A stretch of DNA of 7,629 nucleotides. It comes from Candidatus Eiseniibacteriota bacterium (GTDB taxonomy: Bacteria; Joyebacterota; Joyebacteria; Joyebacterales; Joyebacteraceae). The notes under the pieces were generated by a model that searched no databases, had not been told where the DNA came from, and saw nothing but the letters and a program-made list of their open reading frames with translations. The stretch is taken from contig DAOWER010000013.1 of assembly GCA_030638405.1 (NCBI GenBank), positions 1 to 7,629 on the forward strand, given 5' to 3'. Below, piece after piece: positions 1 through 4,492 of the stretch. The translations under genes and the position numbers were made by a program. Position 1 is the first letter of the stretch, and the number at the start of each line of letters is the position of its first letter.

Positions 1-207
1 GAGCTGCGCGCGCCTGTCACGGCTGCGCACCTCTATGATCGAGAACGGCTGCGAACCCCTGTACCCGCCCTTGAGCGTTCCACCCGGCCCGGATGCCCTG
101 AGCGCCGCCTGAAGCACCTTGTCCAGCACGTCAGCTGGAACATCGTCGTCCTTGAACTTGAGAACGCTGCGCCTGTCGAGTATGGCATCGAGACAGCTTC
201 TGTCCAC
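1..207 (-). CDS. Nitroreductase-family protein, N-terminal part (runs off window)
   Basis: The first 69 codons of a minus-strand gene cut by the left edge. The start is GTG at 207-205, behind a GGGAGGT Shine-Dalgarno at about 217-211 that overlaps the end of the sigma gene. The opening reads LDAILDRRSVLKFKDDDVPADVLDKVLQAALRAS in substance, the N-terminal pattern of the FMN-dependent nitroreductase family: an RRSV-x-x-F motif that contacts FMN phosphate, then VP and an amphipathic helix. Family members transfer hydride from NAD(P)H to nitro, quinone or flavin substrates in the cytoplasm. The next segment, usually APSxxNxQPW, reads as a Gly-rich stretch ending GSQPFSIIEV (residues 40-60): it is several residues longer, and Ser replaces the usual Asn before QP. 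It starts 2 bases after the sigma factor stop, so the two genes are almost certainly co-transcribed. Substrate cannot be inferred from this fragment. Confidence 0.75.
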   Translation of the reverse strand, partial: MDRSCLDAILDRRSVLKFKDDDVPADVLDKVLQAALRASGPGGTLKGGYRGSQPFSIIEVRSRDRRAQL

Positions 208-209
208 AC

Positions 210-803
210 CTACCTCCCGCCTTCCAGGTTGTGTCTTGTCAGTATGTCCCTGAGGAGCGCCCTTGCGCGATGCAGATGCGTCTTCAGGGTTCCCATCGGA
301 ATCCCCAGTGTGGCAACGACCTCCTTGTAGCTTCTCTCTTCGAGATAGAAGAGCGTGACAACGACACGGTATTGCTCCGGGAGCTCGAGGACGGCGGCGC
401 GCACCGCGCGCCTGAACTCCTCGTCCCGTACCACGAGCTCCGGACTCATCTCCTCGCCACGGGCGTCGTCGATGACGCCGGCCTCCACGTGAGGCCCCGA
501 CTCGATGTCGACCGTGACGGCGCGTCTCCGGCGCCTCTTCAGGTGCGTGAGCGCGCGGTTGGTCGCGATCCGGTACAGCCAACTCGAGAACTTCGAGTCG
601 CCCCTGAATCTGGGCAGTGCGCGGTACGCCCGGACGAATGCTTCCTGAGCGACGTCCTCCGCGTCCTCGTCGTTCCCGACGATCCGTACGGCGATCGTGT
701 ACACGTAGTCCTGGTACCGGGTGACCAACGTCCCGTAGGACGCTTCGTCGCCGGCCAGGACTCTCGCGATGAGTTCCTCGTCCGTCGGCGTGTGCTCACG
801 CAT
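210..803 (-). CDS. ECF-family RNA polymerase sigma factor (RpoE-like)
   Basis: A 197-residue sigma-70 family protein of the extracytoplasmic-function type, which directs RNA polymerase to a small regulon when released by an anti-sigma factor. Region 2 spans about residues 23-92, with the typical DAEDVAQEAFVRAYRALPRF helix (47-66) and SSWLYRIATNRALTHLKRR (73-91). Region 4 spans about 132-186, with LPEQYRVVVTLFYLEERSYKEVVATLG followed by the helix-turn-helix end GTLKTHLHRAR. No region 1.1 or 3 is seen, and the length suits the class. The ATG at 803 is used here, but its upstream spacing to GGAGGAG (831-825) is long (21 bases). In-frame TTG codons at 821 (5 bases from GGAGG) or 812 may be the true start, adding 6 or 3 residues. 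The open frame continues to 1121, but that extension has no family similarity. The nitroreductase gene follows directly. Confidence 0.95.
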   Translation of the reverse strand: MREHTPTDEELIARVLAGDEASYGTLVTRYQDYVYTIAVRIVGNDEDAEDVAQEAFVRAYRALPRFRGDSKFSSWLYRIATNRALTHLKRRRRRAVTVDIESGPHVEAGVIDDARGEEMSPELVVRDEEFRRAVRAAVLELPEQYRVVVTLFYLEERSYKEVVATLGIPMGTLKTHLHRARALLRDILTRHNLEGGR

Positions 804-824
804 CCGGTTCAACCCAGCCAAAGA

Positions 825-831
825 CTCCTCC
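825..831 (-). promoter_or_regulatory. Ribosome binding site bearing on the sigma factor start
   Basis: GGAGGAG on the minus strand, the only strong Shine-Dalgarno near the sigma gene start. It lies 21 bases before ATG 803, but only 5 bases (from its GGAGG core) before an in-frame TTG at 821-819. It therefore favours a start slightly upstream of the ATG. Confidence 0.5.
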
Positions 832-912
832 GCGCACGCCCGCAGGCGGCGGCCAGCTAGGCACTCACTCGGGCCGCGCGTCCGCGTGCCGACCGGCCAG
901 GTCCAGCCAATA

Positions 913-940
913 ATGCTACCAGAACAACTCCAGAATCCAA
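913..940 (-). promoter_or_regulatory. Possible housekeeping-type promoter for the sigma factor gene
   Basis: On the minus strand TTGGAT (940-935) and TAGCAT (918-913) are separated by 16 bases. They lie in the only AT-richer patch of the gap between the sigma gene and its divergent neighbour. The match to the -35/-10 consensus is partial, so this is a weak call. No GAAAC-N18-GTC box like those at 1021 and 2272 was found in front of the sigma gene. Confidence 0.3.
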
Positions 941-962
941 GCGGTTTTGCCTGCAAAACGGC
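941..962. repeat. 22-base imperfect dyad, possible operator
   Basis: An inverted repeat with core GTTTTGC-CT-GCAAAAC (944-959, perfect arms of 7) and flanking bases that extend pairing to 941-962 with one mismatch (943/960). It abuts the -35-like hexamer of the possible sigma gene promoter. That position suits a dimeric regulator's binding site; as RNA the 2-base loop would open to 4 or more bases. Function is inferred from position only. Confidence 0.4.
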
Positions 963-1020
963 GTTTCGGGGCCGGGAATCCCTGGCCCGCCCCGGAATCC
1001 CGCCGTCCAGGTCACGTCTC

Positions 1021-1050
1021 TGAAACACCCCGGTCGGGAGGGGTGTCATA
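1021..1050 (+). promoter_or_regulatory. ECF-type promoter candidate upstream of the DUF6249-like gene
   Basis: TGAAAC (1021-1026), 18 bases, then GTCATA (1045-1050). A GAAAC-type -35 and a GTC-type -10 are typical of ECF sigma promoters; the spacing is about one base longer than in the Escherichia coli sigma-E consensus. The same architecture with identical spacing recurs upstream of the anti-sigma gene (2301-2272). Transcription would start near 1056-1060 and leave a leader of about 100 bases. The spacer and -10 also form a 7-bp inverted repeat (1025-1031 with 1040-1046), which could be incidental in this GC-rich DNA. Confidence 0.5.
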
Positions 1051-1147
1051 GCGTACAGTGAAGAAGTCCACACAGGGGTTCCGCCGCGGACCGGGCATCC
1101 GGTGACCACGACTCGCCGCACGGGTCGGCCGCGGCCGGAAGAACAGC

Positions 1148-1154
1148 AAGGAGG
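1148..1154 (+). promoter_or_regulatory. Ribosome binding site fixing the GTG start at 1160
   Basis: AAGGAGG is a near-perfect Shine-Dalgarno, 5 bases before GTG 1160-1162. It settles this non-ATG start. Confidence 0.85.
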
Positions 1155-1159
1155 CGACA

Positions 1160-1600
1160 GTGTACGCGTTCTTCAGTTTCCTGACGGCCCTGATCTCGAT
1201 AGGCGCGGGCGTCCTCATGATCATGCTCATCATGAAGGGCATCAACCGCTCTCAGGAGCTCAAGCAGCAGATGTACATGAAGACGCTCGAGAAGGGCATC
1301 TACGACTACCGGCTGATCGAGGGCAAGAAGAGCTCCGGCACGGCCGTGCTGGGCTGGGGCATCTTCTTCATTGGCGTCGGGATCGCGCTCCTCTTCAGCT
1401 TCATTGCGCTCGGCATCATCGACTCGGCCCTGGCCGGCTCGCTCGTTCCCTTCTTCGTCGGGCTCGGTCTCATCATCTACTACGCGATCCGCCGGAAGAT
1501 CGTGGGAGATGAGAAGCAAAACGGCGAACCCGTGACCTTCAGCCCGCCGAAGGGCGGAACCGACGCGTCCGTCAGGGTCATGTCCGGGAACGACGAGTAG
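1160..1600 (+). CDS. Small integral membrane protein, DUF6249-like
   Basis: A 146-residue protein with a GTG start. Three hydrophobic segments are visible: residues 2-25, 62-84 and about 90-110. Between the first two lies a charged segment (27-58: KGINRSQELKQQMYMKTLEKGIYDYRLIEGKK). The tail after 111 is hydrophilic and probably cytoplasmic. The LEKG motif, the GIFFIGVGIALL helix and the PFFVGLGLIIYYAIRRK ending resemble DUF6249-domain proteins, which are often encoded beside ECF sigma/anti-sigma genes; their biochemical role is unknown to me. The gene stands alone on the plus strand between divergent sigma and convergent anti-sigma genes and has its own ECF-type promoter candidate. I infer it is a target or accessory of the sigma/anti-sigma pair. 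The family assignment comes from recalled pattern, not a search. Confidence 0.85.
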   Translation: MYAFFSFLTALISIGAGVLMIMLIMKGINRSQELKQQMYMKTLEKGIYDYRLIEGKKSSGTAVLGWGIFFIGVGIALLFSFIALGIIDSALAGSLVPFFVGLGLIIYYAIRRKIVGDEKQNGEPVTFSPPKGGTDASVRVMSGNDE

Positions 1601-1622
1601 GACGGTAGACCGGAAATCCGAA

Positions 1623-1654
1623 GGGGCCCCGTGCGGTTCTCCGCGCGGGGCCTC
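1623..1654. terminator. Bidirectional hairpin terminator between convergent genes
   Basis: A 14-bp stem, including two G-U pairs, closes a 4-base loop TTCT at 1637-1640. The arms are 1623-1636 and 1641-1654. It lies 22 bases after the stop of the plus-strand membrane protein gene and 22 bases after the stop of the convergent anti-sigma gene. There is no good T-tract on the plus side; the minus side has a short T-richer patch (1622-1613). The position and very stable stem favour termination in both directions. Confidence 0.7.
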
Positions 1655-1676
1655 CGGCGTCACACGCACGGGACCT

Positions 1677-2213
1677 CTAGTGCCACTCGAGAGTGAGCTG
1701 TTTCGCGAACCGGAAGGCGCTGAAACCGAGGAAGACTACAGCGGCCACTGCAAAGGCAAGCACGACGCCAGCAACGCTCGGCTCCTGTGACAGGGTTGTC
1801 ACGAGGTCGGGCGCTTCTGCGAGGGGTTCGGCGAGCGGCGCCAGAACTCCGTTCGCGGCCTCGCCGATACCGCGAGCCAGCAAGCGTGCGGCTTCCCAGT
1901 TCACGATACGGTGAACGCCGTAGCCGACGGCGACGGCCGCGGTTCCACAGGCGGCCGGTATGACGATGGACTCGACGCGGCGGCGGACCTCCACGCGCCG
2001 GACGATCTCGGTGACGACGGACTGCTCGAACCCGGCCGGCGCCCGGTCCAGCGGAGCATCGGCGAGAACCCGGTCCACCGCGGCGAGCATCTCCCATTCC
2101 CGGCGGCACGAGGAGCACACGGAGATGTGCGCCTCGAGAGCACGCGCGGCGGCGGGCTTGATACTCCCGTCCAGCCTCTCGTCCATCAGTCGTCTGTTCG
2201 CCGCGCAATCCAC
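1677..2213 (-). CDS. Zinc-type anti-sigma factor (two-helix membrane protein)
   Basis: A 178-residue protein with a GTG start at 2213, fixed by AGGAGGT at 2227-2221 with a 7-base gap. The N-terminal domain carries a complete zinc-type anti-sigma (ZAS) ligand set: Cys3, His29, Cys33 and Cys36 (HxxxCxxC). Proteins of this family bind an ECF sigma factor in the cytoplasm and keep it inactive. Residues 83-104 and 146-167 are hydrophobic and probably membrane helices, with about 40 residues between them (likely outside) and a short C-terminal tail. Many family members have only one helix. The obvious partner is the sigma factor at 210-803, but the order is unusual: the anti-sigma gene lies upstream in the direction of transcription, and an opposite-strand gene sits between. 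An ECF-type promoter candidate precedes it, which would give negative feedback. The gene symbol is left blank because the class is generic. Confidence 0.9.
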   Translation of the reverse strand: MDCAANRRLMDERLDGSIKPAAARALEAHISVCSSCRREWEMLAAVDRVLADAPLDRAPAGFEQSVVTEIVRRVEVRRRVESIVIPAACGTAAVAVGYGVHRIVNWEAARLLARGIGEAANGVLAPLAEPLAEAPDLVTTLSQEPSVAGVVLAFAVAAVVFLGFSAFRFAKQLTLEWH

Positions 2214-2220
2214 CTGTTAG

Positions 2221-2227
2221 ACCTCCT
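2221..2227 (-). promoter_or_regulatory. Ribosome binding site fixing the anti-sigma GTG start
   Basis: AGGAGGT on the minus strand, 7 bases before GTG 2213-2211. It is a full-strength Shine-Dalgarno and supports this non-ATG start. Confidence 0.85.
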
Positions 2228-2231
2228 GCCC

Positions 2232-2245
2232 GGCCCCGAGGGGCC
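2232..2245. repeat. Perfect GGCCCC/GGGGCC inverted repeat in the anti-sigma leader
   Basis: Six-base arms (2232-2237 and 2240-2245) around a 2-base centre, ending 4 bases upstream of the Shine-Dalgarno of the anti-sigma gene. In the mRNA it would form a short stable hairpin beside the ribosome site, or it could be a protein-binding palindrome. Neither role is shown. Confidence 0.4.
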
Positions 2246-2271
2246 AAACCGTACCTGCACGCCCACTTATA

Positions 2272-2301
2272 TGTGACTCCGGGCACCCTCCGGGGGTTTC
2301 G
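2272..2301 (-). promoter_or_regulatory. ECF-type promoter candidate upstream of the anti-sigma gene
   Basis: On the minus strand CGAAAC (2301-2296), 18 bases, then GTCACA (2277-2272), continuing into TATAAG (2271-2266). The elements and spacing match the candidate at 1021-1050 (GAAAC-N18-GTCA-x-A, with a CCC run soon after the -35). The TATAAG could be a housekeeping -10, but no suitable -35 lies 17 bases upstream of it, so the ECF reading fits better. The leader to GTG 2213 would be about 50 bases. Confidence 0.5.
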
Positions 2302-2302
2302 C

Positions 2303-2330
2303 GGGGCCGAAAGGGCCGCCCCCCTGGGGC
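2303..2330 (-). terminator. Possible hairpin terminator after the propeller gene
   Basis: GC-rich inverted repeats start right at the propeller gene stop: GCCCC-CCT-GGGGC (2318-2330) and GGGGCC/GGCC-CC with a one-base bulge (2303-2320). These are alternative folds. No T-tract follows on the minus strand, so termination strength is uncertain, and some read-through into the anti-sigma gene is possible. Confidence 0.3.
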
Positions 2331-4456
2331 TATCGCGACAGCTCTCGCACGACCACCGGGTTCCCGGGGCGGTCCGCCGCCCGCACGGACACGGCGTGCT
2401 CCCCGCTCTCGAGCCCCTCTATCACGAGCCTGAACGACTCGCTGCGCGAATCGAACATGCCGTCGTCCGCGAACGCGGGCTTCCAGGCGCCGTAGTCGAC
2501 GGCCACGTCGACGAACATCACCTGGCTCGCGGAATCCGTAACAACTCCGCTGACGGTCAACCCGTCGGCCGACGAGGAAACGTCGACGCGCGTGAACTCG
2601 GGCGGCGTGTGGTCGACGGTGAACGGCGGGCTCTGGGCAGAAGTCGTGAGCGCCGACTCCTTCGGGTTGGACCGCCGGTCGCTCGCCTTCACCTTCAGCC
2701 GGTAGACGCCGTCGGTCATCGCCTGCGTATCCCAGGTGTGGAGCGTCCGCCGGAGCACACCCTCTTCAATGAGCTTCCAGTCGTCCTCGTCGTCCGCCTT
2801 CAGAAAGAGGTCGAACAACAGCGCGTCGCCGTTCGGGTCGAGCGCCTCCCACGACGCCGTTCTCATCCCGCGCAGGAGCACGCGAAGCCCGCGGTCGGCG
2901 GGTGCGTCCGGGTCGAGTGAGTAGGTCACTTCGACTCCCCCGGGCAACGTCTGCGAAGCGGAGGACCCGTTCGTTCCGCCGGCCGGATCGGTCACGACGT
3001 CCCCGGGCTCATGGACGATCACCGACGACAGCAGTGGCGGGAGGTTCTCCCGCAGGTAGGCGGCCTCCACGCTGAGCAGCTCGGGGCCCGCCCCACGCGG
3101 GCCTCTCGTCAGCCGGGCCTTCCACTGGAGGAACCGCGCAGCCGGACATGCGATCCGTCCGCCCCCGTCCCCGGAGACAGGCGTCCACTCGCTCCACGTG
3201 CCGTCGGGGTCGCCGGTGTTACCGGACCTCGCGAAGAGCTCCACCCCGGCCCCTGCGGGCACGTCCGCCTTCCAGGCGAGCTCGCCCCAGGTCGACGTCG
3301 CGCGGGCATCGAACGCCTCCGATTCGTACTCGCCGGACCGCGCGATGTCAGCGCCCATCCTGTAGACCGCTCCCGGCGCGCCGACCGTCACGATCACGTC
3401 GTCGACGCCCCGTATCGAGAGCACCTCTTCCCCGTCCAGCTCCGCGACCAGGTCGGCCGTGCCGTCGTAGTCCACGGCATAGACGCGGCCGCCCGACCCC
3501 GTGCCCGCCAGGATCGAGCCGTCGGGGGAAAGCCCGAGTGACGTGACCGGCGCGCTCTGGGAACGCCACAGTTCGACGGCGGCCCCGCCGGGTGTGATCC
3601 GGAAGACGGCTCCCTCGCCGAAGCCCGAGCCGTAGTCGCCGTTGCCGTTGCCGTCCAGGACGTCCTCGAGCGACACGCTGGTCGCCGCGAAGAAGATGGT
3701 GCCGTCCGCGTCCCGCGCGACACCGGAGATCTCATCGTACCAGGTGTCGCACAGCACACGGAGATCGCTGCCCGGCGTGATGTCCAGCAGGAGTCCGTCG
3801 ACGCTGGTGCCCGCCAGCACCCTGCCGTCGAGGACGGCCAGAGCGGAGACGCTCGCGTCGCTCGACTCATAGATGACGACACCCGTCCCGTCGCCGTCGA
3901 CCGCATAGACCTTCGCGGTATCGCCGGTGCCGACGAGAAGCCCGTGGTCCGTCGAAAAGGCCATGCTCCAGATGTAGCCCTCGCCCGTCTCGAAGAAGAG
4001 CCGGCTCTCGCCGTCGGGCGTGATGAGGTGGACCTCACCGCCCGGCGCCGTCCCGACGAAGACGTCACCCTCGGGCGAGACCGCCATGGCGGGGAAGTCG
4101 GCCGTTTCCAGTCGGAGAAGCTCGACGGGGTCACCATCGCCGAGTCTGACCACCACTCCGGGCGTGCCCGCAACCGCCACCACGACCCCGCCTCCCGTGC
4201 CCTCGCCGGCCCACACGTACTGCGCTTCCGGCGCGTCCAGCCTCTCCAACTCACGTGACAGGACTATCCGCCCGTCGCGCAGAAGGGATGTCCCCTCGAG
4301 ACGCCCTCCCTCCGCCGCCTCGAACGAGTCGGTCTTCCAGAAGGACGCGTCGACGGCGAGCGCGTCGGGCGCGGGCGTACACAGTGTCGCCGCCGAGCCG
4401 AGCGCCACCGCCAGCAGCACCGCGCAAGCGCGGCGGATCGTCAGAACTCTCTGCAT
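2330..4456 (-). CDS. Secreted beta-propeller protein with C-terminal beta-sandwich/Ig-like domains
   Basis: A 708-residue exported protein; ATG 4456 follows GGGAGGT by 3 bases. Residues 1-34 form a Sec signal peptide (RRACAVLLAVALGSAATL core, ALA before the likely cut). Residues about 78-370 hold six or seven degenerate blades of WD40/NHL style with an 'hhhGTxxxGxVyxh' core: VFVGTAPGGEVHLI (132-145), LLVGTGDTAKVYAV (173-186), VLAGTSVDGLLLDI (213-226), GEGAVFRITP (280-289), ILAGTGSGGRVYAV (315-328) and VIVTVGAPGAVYRM (354-367). One blade carries an insertion (259-279) with an Asp/Asn loop at 268-274. Residues 375-467 resemble a jelly-roll segment (SEAFDARATSTWGELAWKA...RFLQWKARLT). Residues 471-618 are fibronectin/cadherin-like, with WEALDPNGDALLFDL and TDGVYRLKVKASDRRSNP; 619-708 form a final Ig-like domain. 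No catalytic motif was seen. A role in binding ligand, glycan or the S55 protein is inferred from the 36-base gap to the upstream S55 gene. Confidence 0.85.
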   Translation of the reverse strand: MQRVLTIRRACAVLLAVALGSAATLCTPAPDALAVDASFWKTDSFEAAEGGRLEGTSLLRDGRIVLSRELERLDAPEAQYVWAGEGTGGGVVVAVAGTPGVVVRLGDGDPVELLRLETADFPAMAVSPEGDVFVGTAPGGEVHLITPDGESRLFFETGEGYIWSMAFSTDHGLLVGTGDTAKVYAVDGDGTGVVIYESSDASVSALAVLDGRVLAGTSVDGLLLDITPGSDLRVLCDTWYDEISGVARDADGTIFFAATSVSLEDVLDGNGNGDYGSGFGEGAVFRITPGGAAVELWRSQSAPVTSLGLSPDGSILAGTGSGGRVYAVDYDGTADLVAELDGEEVLSIRGVDDVIVTVGAPGAVYRMGADIARSGEYESEAFDARATSTWGELAWKADVPAGAGVELFARSGNTGDPDGTWSEWTPVSGDGGGRIACPAARFLQWKARLTRGPRGAGPELLSVEAAYLRENLPPLLSSVIVHEPGDVVTDPAGGTNGSSASQTLPGGVEVTYSLDPDAPADRGLRVLLRGMRTASWEALDPNGDALLFDLFLKADDEDDWKLIEEGVLRRTLHTWDTQAMTDGVYRLKVKASDRRSNPKESALTTSAQSPPFTVDHTPPEFTRVDVSSSADGLTVSGVVTDSASQVMFVDVAVDYGAWKPAFADDGMFDSRSESFRLVIEGLESGEHAVSVRAADRPGNPVVVRELSR

Positions 4457-4492
4457 CGAACCTCCCAGGGCCCGTGACGGCCCGCTCTGCTG

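Larger units (their letters stand above)
804..1159. other. Divergent intergenic region, 356 bases
   Basis: No coding region with family similarity was seen here. It separates the minus-strand sigma gene from the plus-strand DUF6249-like gene. In order it contains the sigma gene Shine-Dalgarno (825-831), a possible minus-strand promoter (913-940), an imperfect dyad (941-962) and the ECF-type promoter on the plus strand (1021-1050). Between that promoter's -35 and -10, an ACACCCC/GGGGTGT inverted repeat occupies 1025-1046. Further on lie a small hairpin ACCGG-GCAT-CCGGT (1090-1103) and a 12-base palindrome CGGCCGCGGCCG (1126-1137). Open frames on both strands through the gap look like GC-driven noise. 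Confidence 0.6.

Noticed and set aside
1025..1046. ACACCCC/GGGGTGT stem read as a terminator for the sigma operon or a separate operator
   Set aside because: It lies upstream of both divergent genes with no T-tract, and it coincides with the spacer of the ECF-type promoter. It is noted only as part of that element.
804..1121. Open frame extending the sigma factor about 106 residues upstream of ATG 803
   Set aside because: The added residues show no sigma-family similarity and would run across the intergenic promoter region and the dyad. ECF factors of about 190-200 residues are normal.
1046..1669. Minus-strand open frame antisense to the DUF6249-like gene
   Set aside because: It would leave the strong AAGGAGG site and three membrane helices on the plus strand unexplained. 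The antisense product is Glu/Asp/Arg/His-rich low-complexity sequence.
3394..4254. Minus-strand open frame overlapping the propeller gene in another frame
   Set aside because: It is an Arg/Ser/Ala-rich translation without domains and lies within a gene that has clear blades and a signal peptide.
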